The translations under genes and the position numbers were made by a program. A DNA stretch of 64,000 nt from Confluentibacter citreus. Lineage in GTDB: Bacteria; Bacteroidota; Bacteroidia; Flavobacteriales; Flavobacteriaceae. Below, piece by piece: positions 26,351 through 35,223 of the stretch (its first letter is position 1; every line of letters begins with the position of its first letter). The notes below the pieces were generated by a model. The model had not been told where the DNA came from. It made no database searches and worked only from the letters and a program-made list of their open reading frames with translations. The stretch lies in the NCBI RefSeq assembly GCF_002807055.1, contig NZ_NIXN01000005.1:62001-126000 (forward strand), written 5' to 3'.

Positions 26351-28828
26351 CTATTCCACTTTATAGGTTAATTCTTGATAGCCAATCGTACCATGGTCGC
26401 TAATCGCTTCCACGATCACCATCATGTCGCCTGTAACATCTCCATTATAAAAAGATATTTCGGCTTTGCCCGAGTTATCGGTTTTTAATATCGGTTGCCA
26501 ATGGATTAAGGTTCTTAAATCTGGTCTTTCCAAATCTTCTGGGATTATTTTATCATATTTAGGGGCATAAAATGTTTTACTTTCTGAAAATACGGGAATG
26601 GTTATTTGGGATAAGCCTTTGGGTTTATAACTATAAGCACTATGTATTCCTTTTTGGCTTTTGGTATATATCGCAACAATATTACCTTCAGAGCCGTTTT
26701 TGTCATCTATACATTTTTTTTTCCATTCACTGGCATATATTTTAATGCAGAAAGTCTTGTAAAATTTCGCGAATTCAATAATTTCAATACTGGTTACCTC
26801 GCTTGCCTGAATGTGTTGAAGATATCCATATTCGTAGGGATAAACAGGGATGCCATCCACTACCACCATGGTAGGTTGGCCATTTTGAGCTTGGATTGAA
26901 TCTCCACCAATTATTCGGACTTTATCTAGGAAGTTATAATGAAGAATGTCAAGAATACCACCTGACCATCTTTGTTCTTTTTCTTGTAACTCCCTGCCAT
27001 CAATGACTTTGTCCGGTTCGCCAAACCGTTTAGTGACCTTTTGTTGCGCGGCATTTAAGTTTCGTCCTGTTAGCAATACTTCATCCAAGGCAATATTGCC
27101 CTCAGGAATGTATAAGTCATCCATAATCCTAACTTTTTTCACTTCTTTCTCAACCAATTCTTCAGTGACTGGGTCTGATTTTTTTATGATTTCTATATCA
27201 TTCAAAACAATCGGCGGAGCTTTTTTTTCATCAATCTTGAAATCGTAATCCACTTTTTTGCCTGCTTTTTTGGTGCTTTGGATAAGAATATCTAGAGTGC
27301 CACCATATTCATCATCCAAATCAAAATTAAAATGCCCTATTCTATCGGTTGTTTGTGTATATAAGACCTCTTCTTTTCCAAAGGTCATCATCGTTAAATC
27401 AACCAGATCACCTTTGTTTTTGGAAGATTTTGCTATCGTTTTGCCAGATACCGTTAAATTAGTTTCAGGTTTAAAAGTTAGTTTGTCATAAGGTTTGTCA
27501 TATTTATAATGTCTCCAACCTTGGGTAAGCATCAAGGCATCCAAATCGGCTTCCTTATTTTCATTATTTCTGAAATAAAACCCCGGATTTTCAATCTTAC
27601 CTCTCAGTTCCGAGCTCAATAAAAAATAAGAGAGGATGTTGTCCCGCAAACTTTGCAACTGTCCCAATTCACTTTTATTAATCACTAAAATGGATGCATT
27701 GGCGTTTATAAGTTCTTCTTTATTATTTGTAGTTTCTAGAGTTAAATTGGTCAGTTCCCGTTTTAAATATGTGGATTTATTGGGCGCTATTTTTATATTT
27801 AAGTCATTTCCCAATCTTTTATTGAAATAAAGCCTTTCTGCCATGGTGCGTTTATGGTTGTCCATCATTTTAAAAACAATGATGCCTTCGGGAAGTTCGT
27901 TGCTGGAAAAAAGGAACTTTAAATTGCCATTTTTCAGTCTAGCCTTCAAATCATAAAGCGTCGTTCCCCTAAAGGAAACATTCAAATAAATGGAATCGGT
28001 TTTTTTGTAGCTTGATTGGGTGTTGACGGTGATAATCTTATCTTTTTCTGAAACGGATACTACATTGCCCAAGGAAGCAATTTTTGGCAACGTATGAATT
28101 TTTGATTCGTTTTTAAGTTTGGCGTGATATGTTTTGTTGCTGCTTATCGAGTCTAGTTGAAAACTCCCCATTCCCAAAGAATTACTTTTAAAAGTCGCTA
28201 TTTGCTTATTGTCATTATCTAAAATAATGCCTTCTACAGGAATTCCAGTTCCAAAACGATCCAAGGATTTAAATCCGATTTTACTTGGTATGCCATGAAC
28301 TAATTCGCCACTTTCCGGTAGAAACTGCAAATCGATGTCATTGTTAATTGAAGAACGGGTTTCTAATTGTTCTTCGGTTGATGTTTGTGTTTTTTCTTGT
28401 TTATTTGTTATGTCATCATAAATAGAGAATACTTGAATATACCTTTCAAAGAAAAAATAGGTATCAAAATTTTTGTTCCATTCCGTGTAAGCCCTAATAA
28501 GATATGTGCCAGCTTGAAAGGTTTCAGATACATCGAAATGGCCTTCGCCAATACCTTGATTTAGTTTTATGAGTTTTTTTTCAATAAGTTTTTTTTCGGC
28601 ATTTATGATTTCCACATATAGAACGCCGCTTAGATTAGTAGGGGTATTATCAAATGATTTTGTGACAATAGATTTAAACCAAATGGTGGAACCGGTTGTG
28701 TAAATATCCTTGTCCAATTGCAGGTATATTTTTTCTGCTAAAGAAGTGTTGGAATTCATGTTCTGCCCAATAGTTATATTAGACAAGCACATTCCTATAA
28801 TTGATAGTAGATAGATTGTTTTTTTCAT
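26351..28828 (-). CDS. Macroglobulin-like/TonB-plug protein, tandem copy 2
   Basis: An 825-residue paralog with signal peptide MKKTIYLLSIIGMCLSNITIGQ. It lacks the ~70-residue block present in copies 3 and 4 and has a Gln/Glu/Thr-rich linker there instead (KQEKTQTSTEEQLETRSS). The plug-like part has LDEVLLTGRNLNAAQQKV, TMVVVDGIPVYPYEYGYL and VTSIEIIEFAKFYK with a unique Lys/Cys-rich stretch (CIKIYASEWKKKCIDDKNG). The C-terminus is HWQPILKTDNSGKAEISFYN. It is spaced 6 bp from each neighbour, so the four form one operon. Confidence 0.88.
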   Translation of the reverse strand: MKKTIYLLSIIGMCLSNITIGQNMNSNTSLAEKIYLQLDKDIYTTGSTIWFKSIVTKSFDNTPTNLSGVLYVEIINAEKKLIEKKLIKLNQGIGEGHFDVSETFQAGTYLIRAYTEWNKNFDTYFFFERYIQVFSIYDDITNKQEKTQTSTEEQLETRSSINNDIDLQFLPESGELVHGIPSKIGFKSLDRFGTGIPVEGIILDNDNKQIATFKSNSLGMGSFQLDSISSNKTYHAKLKNESKIHTLPKIASLGNVVSVSEKDKIITVNTQSSYKKTDSIYLNVSFRGTTLYDLKARLKNGNLKFLFSSNELPEGIIVFKMMDNHKRTMAERLYFNKRLGNDLNIKIAPNKSTYLKRELTNLTLETTNNKEELINANASILVINKSELGQLQSLRDNILSYFLLSSELRGKIENPGFYFRNNENKEADLDALMLTQGWRHYKYDKPYDKLTFKPETNLTVSGKTIAKSSKNKGDLVDLTMMTFGKEEVLYTQTTDRIGHFNFDLDDEYGGTLDILIQSTKKAGKKVDYDFKIDEKKAPPIVLNDIEIIKKSDPVTEELVEKEVKKVRIMDDLYIPEGNIALDEVLLTGRNLNAAQQKVTKRFGEPDKVIDGRELQEKEQRWSGGILDILHYNFLDKVRIIGGDSIQAQNGQPTMVVVDGIPVYPYEYGYLQHIQASEVTSIEIIEFAKFYKTFCIKIYASEWKKKCIDDKNGSEGNIVAIYTKSQKGIHSAYSYKPKGLSQITIPVFSESKTFYAPKYDKIIPEDLERPDLRTLIHWQPILKTDNSGKAEISFYNGDVTGDMMVIVEAISDHGTIGYQELTYKVE

Positions 28829-28834
28829 ATTATT

Positions 28835-31324
28835 CTATTCAACTTTATAGGTGTATTCTTGATACCCAATCGCACCATTGTCGCTAATGGCTTCCACAAT
28901 TACCATCATGTCGCCAGTATTATCTCCATTATAAAAAGAGATTTCGGTTTTGCCCGAATTATCTGTTTTTAATATCGGTTGCCAATGTATTAAGCTTCTT
29001 AAATCTGGCCATTCTAGATCTTCTGCGGTTATCTTGTCATATTTCGGAGTATAAAATGTTTTGGTTTCTGAAAAAACAGGAATGGTTGTCTCACCCAAAC
29101 TTTTGGATTTTCGTGCGTAAGCACCGTGTATTCCTTTCCCTACTTTGGTGTATATGGCTACTATATTTCCTTGTGCTGGTGATTTTGCCCCGAATTTTTC
29201 AGGGAATACTTGTCCATAAAATCTTTTAAAGGATTTTGCAAATTCAATCACTTCAATACTAGTTACCTGATCGGCTTGAATGTGTTGAAGATTAGGGTAT
29301 TGGTGACCAAATACAGGAATACCATCAATAACAACAAGTGTTATCATGCCGTTTAATGATATAATAGATTGGTTACCAACAGAATCCCTTTTTATTATAA
29401 CCTTGTCACGAAAGTTATAATGCAATATATCATATATGCCAGAAGACCAATTTTTCTCCTTTTCCTTTATTTCTGTGCCTTCTATTATTATATCTGGTCC
29501 ACCAAACCTATCTATGACTTTTTGCTGTATGGGGGTCAATTTTCGCCCTGTAACCACAACTTCGTCTAAGGCTATGTTGCCCGAGTGGATATGAAAATCG
29601 GTCTCAATTTTTTTCTTTTCAATGGCCTTTTTAATAAAAGCCTCATTGGTTGTGATTTGTTGTTTTTCAAATATTTTTTGATTGAATTCAATGGGAGGCG
29701 ATTTTTTTTCATCAATTAAAAAATTGACACCAACTCTTTTTCCAAATTGTTTTGCACTAACAAGTACTTTCACGTTTTCTCCAAACTCGTCCTCCAAATC
29801 GAATTTAAAATGACCCAAACTATCTGTTGTTTGCATGTATAAAACCTCGCCTCTCCCATAAGTTATCATGGTAAGGTCTGATTGATAGCTTTCACTTTTG
29901 TTTTGAGTTAAAAGTGCTTTTCCGGATATGGTAAGATTGCTTTCGGGTTTAAAATTAAACTTAACAAAAGGTCTGTTATATTTATACTGTCTCCAACCTT
30001 GGGTTAGCATTAAGGCATCTAAATCATTCTGAACATTATTGTTATTACTGAAATAATAACCGGGATTTTCAATATCGCCTTTCAGTTCTGAGCTTAATAA
30101 AAAATAAGAGAGGATGTTGTCTCGTAAACTTTGCATCTGCCCCAATTCCTTTTTATTGATCACCAAAATGGATGCATTGGCGTTTATAAGTTCTCCTTTA
30201 TTATTTGTAGTTTCTAGAGTTAAATTGGTCAGTTCCCGTTTTGAATATGTGGGTTTATTGGTCGCTATTTTTATATTTAAGTCATTTCCCAATCTTTTAT
30301 TGAAATAAAGCCTTTCTGCCATGGTGCGTTTATGGTTGTCCATCATTTTAAAAGCAATGATGCCTTCGGGAAGTTCGTTGCTGGAAAACAGGAACTTTAA
30401 AGTGCCATTTTTAAGTGGCGCTTTTAATTCATGAAGTGTTGTTCCCCTAAAGGAAACATTCAAGTAAATGGAATCGGTTTTTTTGTAGTTTGATGATGTG
30501 TTTATAGTGATGATTTTATCCTTTTCAACAACCCATATCACATTTCCCATAAACGTTGCTTTTGGCAAGGGATGGATTTTATATGTGTTCTTCAGTTTGG
30601 CATGGTAGGTTCTGTTACCGTTCACCGAATCCAGTTGAAAGCTTCCCATGCCCAAAGCATTGCTTTTAAAAGTGGCTAGCTGATTGTTGTCATCATCAAA
30701 TACAGTTCCTTCTACGGGGATTCCAGTTCCAAAGCTGTTTAAAGCCTTAAATCCGACTTTGCTTGAAAGCCCATGAACCAATTCGCCACTTTCGGGTAAA
30801 AACTGTAAGTCGATGTCAGTGTTGATTGTCGAAGTGGTTTGTGGGTTTTCTTCGACGGCTATTTGCGTTTGGTTTTCCTGCTGATTATTTGTTTTAATAT
30901 CATAAATAGAAAACACTTGCACATACTTTTCAAAAAAGAAATCCCTATCAAAATTTTTGTTCCATTCAGTGTATGCTCTTATAATATAGTTTCCAGCGGG
31001 CAAGGTTTCAGGCAAATCAAAATAGCCATCTCCAATGCCTTCGTTTAGTTTTATGAGTTTTTTTTCAATGATGTTTTTTTCAGCATTTATGAGTTCTACA
31101 TAAAGAACACCGCTCAAATCAGTAGGTGTGTTGTCAATTGATTTTGTGACAATGGATTTAAACCAAATGGTGGATCCTGTAGTGTAAATTTCTCTATCCA
31201 ATTGCAGATATATTTTTTCTGCTAAAGAAGTGTTGGAAGTAACCGTAAAAGCGGTTTGTGAAAAGCCATTAGAACAAATGATTGCAAAACATAGAAATAA
31301 TGAAGATGCTAATATCTTGTTCAT
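28835..31324 (-). CDS. Macroglobulin-like/TonB-plug protein, tandem copy 1 (first in operon)
   Basis: About 829 residues from an ATG at 31324, which yields a clean signal peptide MNKILASSLFLCFAIICSNG; an in-frame ATG 30 bp earlier spoils it. Domain order matches copy 2: MG2-like domain (SLAEKIYLQLDREIYTTGST), short linker with IDLQFLPESGELVHG, middle domains (FKMMDNHKRTMAERLYFNKRLG), plug-like part (LDEVVVTGRKLTPIQQKV, TLVVIDGIPVFGHQY) and C-terminal HWQPILKTDNSGKTEISFYN. It is first in the four-gene operon. Confidence 0.88.
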   Translation of the reverse strand: MNKILASSLFLCFAIICSNGFSQTAFTVTSNTSLAEKIYLQLDREIYTTGSTIWFKSIVTKSIDNTPTDLSGVLYVELINAEKNIIEKKLIKLNEGIGDGYFDLPETLPAGNYIIRAYTEWNKNFDRDFFFEKYVQVFSIYDIKTNNQQENQTQIAVEENPQTTSTINTDIDLQFLPESGELVHGLSSKVGFKALNSFGTGIPVEGTVFDDDNNQLATFKSNALGMGSFQLDSVNGNRTYHAKLKNTYKIHPLPKATFMGNVIWVVEKDKIITINTSSNYKKTDSIYLNVSFRGTTLHELKAPLKNGTLKFLFSSNELPEGIIAFKMMDNHKRTMAERLYFNKRLGNDLNIKIATNKPTYSKRELTNLTLETTNNKGELINANASILVINKKELGQMQSLRDNILSYFLLSSELKGDIENPGYYFSNNNNVQNDLDALMLTQGWRQYKYNRPFVKFNFKPESNLTISGKALLTQNKSESYQSDLTMITYGRGEVLYMQTTDSLGHFKFDLEDEFGENVKVLVSAKQFGKRVGVNFLIDEKKSPPIEFNQKIFEKQQITTNEAFIKKAIEKKKIETDFHIHSGNIALDEVVVTGRKLTPIQQKVIDRFGGPDIIIEGTEIKEKEKNWSSGIYDILHYNFRDKVIIKRDSVGNQSIISLNGMITLVVIDGIPVFGHQYPNLQHIQADQVTSIEVIEFAKSFKRFYGQVFPEKFGAKSPAQGNIVAIYTKVGKGIHGAYARKSKSLGETTIPVFSETKTFYTPKYDKITAEDLEWPDLRSLIHWQPILKTDNSGKTEISFYNGDNTGDMMVIVEAISDNGAIGYQEYTYKVE

Positions 31325-31445
31325 TGGTTTATTTATAATATGGGTCTTTATCAACCAAAAATGTGCCTAAAATCCAATATGCTGATAATGTGTTTTTTAC
31401 GATTTAATAAATATCTTAACATAACAAACATGTAAAAAATATTAA

Positions 31446-31476
31446 CATTAAGTGTAAAATGTTTTTACACTTAATG
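31446..31476. terminator. Strong hairpin after the VOC gene
   Basis: Perfect 14-bp arms CATTAAGTGTAAAA (31446-31459) and TTTTACACTTAATG (31463-31476) with a 3-base loop. On the minus strand a T-rich run follows, so it probably ends the VOC transcript before the macroglobulin operon begins. Confidence 0.6.
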
Positions 31477-31511
31477 AGTTTATAAATAAAATTGTTTTAA
31501 GGAGATATTAA

Positions 31512-31898
31512 TCATTCCATAGAATGAATACCAATCATATTACCTTCAGTATCAAATGCCAGCACAATAAAACCGTATTCGCCAATTGACATTTTAGGTC
31601 TAAACACACTACCGCCAGCAGCTTCGATTCTAGCTTCTTCAATAGCACAGTTTTTACTGTAAAAATAGACGATGGTGCTATTGCTGCCTGCCTTAAAACC
31701 TTCCATATACACTAAGGCTCCAGAAGCCATGTTTTTGGATTCCATGTTGGATGGGAATGCCAACATTTGAAGAGGCATGTCCTCTGGTGTTGGCAATACG
31801 GATAGTTGAATTTGAAAAACAGTTTCGTAAAAGGCTTTGGCCCTTTGTATGTTGTTGGTGTAAATTTCGAACCAAACGACTGGGTTGTGGGTTTCCAT
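31512..31898 (-). CDS. VOC (glyoxalase-fold) family protein
   Basis: A 128-residue protein from the ATG at 31898 (METHNPVVWFEIYTNNIQRA); the frame extends 24 bp further upstream but the shorter start is the usual one. It is a single glyoxalase/bleomycin-resistance fold: VVWFEIYTNNIQRAKAFYETVF, then GALVYMEGFKAGSN and the final GEYGFIVLAFDTEGNMIGIHSME, with a probable metal-ligand Glu/His set. The substrate is unknown. It stands alone downstream of the DoxX gene. Confidence 0.88.
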   Translation of the reverse strand: METHNPVVWFEIYTNNIQRAKAFYETVFQIQLSVLPTPEDMPLQMLAFPSNMESKNMASGALVYMEGFKAGSNSTIVYFYSKNCAIEEARIEAAGGSVFRPKMSIGEYGFIVLAFDTEGNMIGIHSME

Positions 31899-32019
31899 GA
31901 TGAAATATTTATAATGACACATCCAAACGTCTTATTGACATTTAGTTAGCATTAAAAATAAATAAATTTCTTTCAAATACCATAACCTGATTGTATATTC
32001 TTTTAAATAGCTGAATTAA

Positions 32020-32412
32020 TTATCTATTTAAAAATACGTCATACATTTTTTTATGTCTTAATAAAAGGCAAGTCCAAACAACAATTCCGAACAGTATAGG
32101 GAAGAATATATTAGAAAGCGGATCACCATGAATGATATGTGTTGCCACAGCACCACCAAGCCAACCAGTTAGTAATATAGCTCCAATAAAAGCCGTTTTT
32201 GGTATGGCATATAATAGGGTGCTGACCAATAAAATAATACCTAAATAATGTACTGAATATTCTGGATATCCCATCTCTTTAGCACCTGTTACGGCCATTT
32301 CTGTCATTAATAAATTATTAAAAGCACCCATTAAAAGCATGATAACGATGATACCTTGAAGAATATAGGATACCCATAAACGTAGTTTTGGTATGTTATT
32401 ATTTGTGTTCAT
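32020..32412 (-). CDS. DoxX-like membrane protein
   Basis: A 130-residue protein with about four membrane segments: LWVSYILQGIIVIMLLMGAF, YLGIILLVSTLLYAIP, FIGAILLTGWLGGAVATHII and FPILFGIVVWTCLLLR. The GxGW-like TGWLGGAVATH motif is typical of DoxX-like proteins, which sit in the inner membrane and take part in redox or quinone-linked processes in better-studied members. No partner gene is adjacent, so function is unknown. Confidence 0.85.
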   Translation of the reverse strand: MNTNNNIPKLRLWVSYILQGIIVIMLLMGAFNNLLMTEMAVTGAKEMGYPEYSVHYLGIILLVSTLLYAIPKTAFIGAILLTGWLGGAVATHIIHGDPLSNIFFPILFGIVVWTCLLLRHKKMYDVFLNR

Positions 32413-32470
32413 AACTTATTGATATATAGTTGTATAAAGATATTAATTTTTTATGTATGTTGATTGATTT

Positions 32471-32571
32471 GTCAATTCGAGTGATTTTCGAAGTATGAGA
32501 AAATTGTATCGAGAATCTATACAATTAAAGTTCTCGATACAATTCGCTTATGGCGAATCACTCGAACTGAC
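32471..32571. repeat. Long hairpin repeat family B
   Basis: Outer arms GTCAATTCGAGTGATTTTCG and CGAATCACTCGAACTGAC enclose perfect inner arms TTGTATCGAGAA/TTCTCGATACAA. Unlike family A it lies between two genes read in the same direction (DoxX and the SRPBCC-VOC gene). Confidence 0.7.
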
Positions 32572-32600
32572 ATTACGTTTCAATAAAAATTTTAAGTTTA

Positions 32601-33569
32601 CTAGGCGTTATTTTTATAATTTATCATCCAATTGATACCATATTTATCTGAAAACTCACCAAAGTATGCGCCGAAAAACATATCTGCCATAGGCATGGTA
32701 ATATTGCCATCCGCAGATAGTTCGTTAAAGAGTCTGTCTGCTTCTTCTCTTGTTTCCGGCTCAATGCAGAGGTGCATATTGTTTCCTTTTGTCAATGTAA
32801 AGCCCATTTCCTTTGGCGCGTCTGTTCCCATTAAAATGTGGTTTCCGGTTATGGGTAACTCTACATGCAACACCATTTTTTTAATGGCATCGGCTATGGG
32901 CGGATGTCCAGAATCGTTTGGAATATCTCCAAAACGCTGAATGCCTTTTCCTAAGAATTCGGTTTTAAACACACTTTTATAGAAATTAAAGGCTTCTTCT
33001 GTTTTACCATCAAAATTCAAATACGTCGTGACACGTGGTGTATTGTCTATTTTTAGTTCGCTTCTTAGTTTGAATTTTTGTTCAATATAAGCATCCAAAT
33101 TTTCAAGAGCCATTGTTAAGCCTTCTTTAAATCCTAATGAGATTATTTTCTCAAGATCCGCTAGGCTTTCATAGGTGGCTACAATGGAAACAAGGGTTTT
33201 ATTCGCGTTTTCACTAAATGTATTGGTCCATTGTGTTCTTGGCATATCTTTATTCACCATGCCTTCTTCATCACAAAAGGCATCTAAACCAGAATAGCTT
33301 TTCTTCGGGTCGATTTTTAAATAATCATTTTTACACCAATGTTTGTCATTTTCTGGACTTAGCATATAATACAACCATGTACCACCTTCTCTAAAATCCA
33401 TAGACTTTGTTACGGTTCGATACGGTTTTGGTGCCCACCATTGATCCAAAATTTCTGGTTTGGTCCAAGCATCCCAAACCACATCTAGGTTTGCTGCAAA
33501 TTCACGTTCTATGTTTACGGTATTGTTTTCTTTGTTTACAATAAAGTGGAATAAAAGATGATTTTTCAT
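32601..33569 (-). CDS. Fusion of SRPBCC (AHSA1-type) and VOC/PhnB-like domains
   Basis: A 322-residue protein. Residues ~15-165 form an AHSA1-type SRPBCC domain (VNIEREFAANLDVVWDAWTK, WWAPKPYRT, LGFKEGLTMALENLDAYIEQ). Residues ~178-320 form a PhnB/VOC domain (RVTTYLNFDGKTEEAFNFYKSVF, ADAIKKMVLHVELPITGNHI and the end FGAYFGEFSDKYGINWMINY). These domains are usually separate proteins in ArsR-linked operons, so this is a probable gene fusion. The ArsR-type regulator gene lies 40 bp upstream in the same direction, suggesting co-regulation. Ligands are unknown. Confidence 0.88.
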   Translation of the reverse strand: MKNHLLFHFIVNKENNTVNIEREFAANLDVVWDAWTKPEILDQWWAPKPYRTVTKSMDFREGGTWLYYMLSPENDKHWCKNDYLKIDPKKSYSGLDAFCDEEGMVNKDMPRTQWTNTFSENANKTLVSIVATYESLADLEKIISLGFKEGLTMALENLDAYIEQKFKLRSELKIDNTPRVTTYLNFDGKTEEAFNFYKSVFKTEFLGKGIQRFGDIPNDSGHPPIADAIKKMVLHVELPITGNHILMGTDAPKEMGFTLTKGNNMHLCIEPETREEADRLFNELSADGNITMPMADMFFGAYFGEFSDKYGINWMINYKNNA

Positions 33570-33609
33570 TTTGATTTATATTTTTTGATTAAGTAAGCAT
33601 TGATTTTCT

Positions 33610-33945
33610 CTATGCTTTATTCTGCTTATTTTTACTGTTTTGAATATTTGCTAAATACGCATCCAGATTGTCGAAGCGGTTTTCCCAAAGTTTTCTAAAT
33701 TGTTCCAACCACTGGTCTATTTCTTTCATTTTATTTTTTTCCAGATGGTAATAAATTTCCCTGCCGACTTGCTCTTGTTTTACCAATTCGCATTCCGATA
33801 GTATTTTAATATGGTTAGACACGGCTTGTCTTGTAGAATCAAAATGTTCTGCTATAGCATTGGGTGTCATGGCTTGTGTAGTGAGAAGTACCAAAATGGC
33901 TCTTCTGGTAGGGTCGGCAATGGCTTGGAAAATATCTCTTCTCAT
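33610..33945 (-). CDS. ArsR-family winged-helix repressor
   Basis: From the ATG at 33945 it has 111 residues ([20 protein letters not shown]). It has the typical ArsR winged helix: [26 protein letters not shown], recognition helix [21 protein letters not shown] and the wing [16 protein letters not shown]. No Cys-rich metal site (ELCVCDL) is seen, so it is the ArsR type commonly paired with AHSA1 SRPBCC genes and not a metal sensor. A 12-bp inverted repeat around its own -7 box implies autoregulation and control of the fusion gene. Confidence 0.92.
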   Translation of the reverse strand: MRRDIFQAIADPTRRAILVLLTTQAMTPNAIAEHFDSTRQAVSNHIKILSECELVKQEQVGREIYYHLEKNKMKEIDQWLEQFRKLWENRFDNLDAYLANIQNSKNKQNKA

Positions 33946-33962
33946 AATTATATACAATTAAA

Positions 33963-34010
33963 TGCGCAATCAATCGTTTGCAAATATATATGCAATTAAT
34001 TGATTGCGCA
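33963..34010 (-). promoter_or_regulatory. Operator and promoter of the ArsR gene
   Basis: Perfect inverted arms TGCGCAATCAAT (33963-33974) and ATTGATTGCGCA (33999-34010) enclose the minus-strand -7 box TATATTTG (complement 33981-33988). Binding of a dimer at both arms would cover the promoter. Confidence 0.65.
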
Positions 34011-34087
34011 AATGTTTATTGAAATTTTTTAGGTAGAAGTTTTTGGGAGGGAAGTAAGAGGAAGATTATTTTGTTCGAGTTTCGTTT

Positions 34088-34546
34088 TTATTTCTCTGCC
34101 ATAATTTTCAATTTATCCAATGCCTTTGGCCAAGTGGTTTTAAAATAATCCATATACTCTTCGGTGGTATCCATGTCCACTGTTACAGTGGTGACGCCAT
34201 TACTTTCACGGAATGTGTAATTTTCCAATCCACCAGCCCATTTTTCAACCTGTGCGCCTTGGGTGATTTCATTGACTCCATCTAACATACCATAATGGCG
34301 AATGGACACAAATTTGGAAGGTATTATATCCGCAATTTCTGAAATCATGCCTCCTCGATTACCATGTTCATCAGTGCCTATAAAATACATTTTAGCACCT
34401 TTTTCCCATGTGCCTTCATAAGTTGAGGTCGGATTAAATTCAGAGGTCCACTGCTCGTAGGTTTTAATGTTTTTAAGTCCTAGCATCGTTTCATAAACGT
34501 TTTTAGCAGACGAATTAATGTCTTTTTTGAATTGTAGTTTTTTCAT
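34088..34546 (-). CDS. SRPBCC-family protein
   Basis: From the ATG at 34546 it has 152 residues (MKKLQFKKDINSSAKNVYET). It has a START/AHSA1-like fold: MLGLKNIKTYEQWTSEFNPT, GTWEKGAKMYFIG, IADIIPSKFVSIRHYG, ITQGAQVEKWAGGLENYTF and the long C-terminal helix FKTTWPKALDKLKIMAE. Members bind hydrophobic ligands or act as small-molecule carriers, but no ligand is assigned. It ends 143 bp upstream of ArsR and is preceded by a membrane-protein gene at 23 bp, so those two may be one unit. Confidence 0.88.
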   Translation of the reverse strand: MKKLQFKKDINSSAKNVYETMLGLKNIKTYEQWTSEFNPTSTYEGTWEKGAKMYFIGTDEHGNRGGMISEIADIIPSKFVSIRHYGMLDGVNEITQGAQVEKWAGGLENYTFRESNGVTTVTVDMDTTEEYMDYFKTTWPKALDKLKIMAEK

Positions 34547-34569
34547 GATTTCTAAAATTGATATGCTTA

Positions 34570-35121
34570 TTATTCTTTTATTTTTTTCAAGTTTATAAAA
34601 ATCCACCCAGCAAACAGAAAGAAAACGATGGATGTAAACAAGGGTATAAACCACATCTTTTCTGGTTCTATATTCAAGGCTATCAATAACGAGCCAACGG
34701 ACATTATAATTGCTGTGACGGCATATCCCAATTCATCATAAAGCCAAGCGTAGGGAAATAAATGAGCACCCGTAATAATGGCATACGCCATTATAAAATA
34801 GTCAGGAGATTTAATCAAGATGAATATGAGGAACGGGAAATAGATTAATTGAGCGAAGTTCAGCCAAAGTCCCAAAGGGTCTAAAGGATTATTTTTCACT
34901 TTCCAATTTGTTTTTAGAACTTTAGATAATCCAAATGCCAATGGCAGTAAAATGGCACCGACCATAAACGTGAGTATGCTTTTGTCGTAGGATGTATAAT
35001 CCAATGTCCATACAAAGTATACAGCAAACCAGACAACGCTAGCTGAAAGAATAAAGTCAATGCCATTTTTAGCTTGTAATTGGATTTCTGATTTCATTAT
35101 TTTAAAATCTTGTTTTTCCAT
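34570..35121 (-). CDS. DUF7010-like six-helix membrane protein
   Basis: A 183-residue protein with about six membrane segments, such as IDFILSASVVWFAVYFVWTL, ILTFMVGAILLPLAFGLSKVL, FAQLIYFPFLIFILI and WFIPLFTSIVFFLFAGWIFI. The conserved-looking NPLDPLGLWLNFAQLIYFP and GAHLFPYAWLYDELGY resemble DUF7010 proteins, judged from memory. Location is the inner membrane. Function is unknown. It is followed by the SRPBCC gene, 23 bp away. Confidence 0.7.
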   Translation of the reverse strand: MEKQDFKIMKSEIQLQAKNGIDFILSASVVWFAVYFVWTLDYTSYDKSILTFMVGAILLPLAFGLSKVLKTNWKVKNNPLDPLGLWLNFAQLIYFPFLIFILIKSPDYFIMAYAIITGAHLFPYAWLYDELGYAVTAIIMSVGSLLIALNIEPEKMWFIPLFTSIVFFLFAGWIFINLKKIKE

Positions 35122-35223
35122 GTTAGTTGTTTTATTTAAACAAATTTATATGCGTGCAAGTGTATTAACTAATAATTATTGTTGAAGTGTTAATTATTAG
35201 TGATGGATTGTCTTAGATAGTGC

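Noticed and set aside
20902-31324. Repetitive DNA that could be mistaken for a CRISPR or satellite array
   Set aside because: The repeats are 2.5-kb paralogous coding units, not short spaced repeats.
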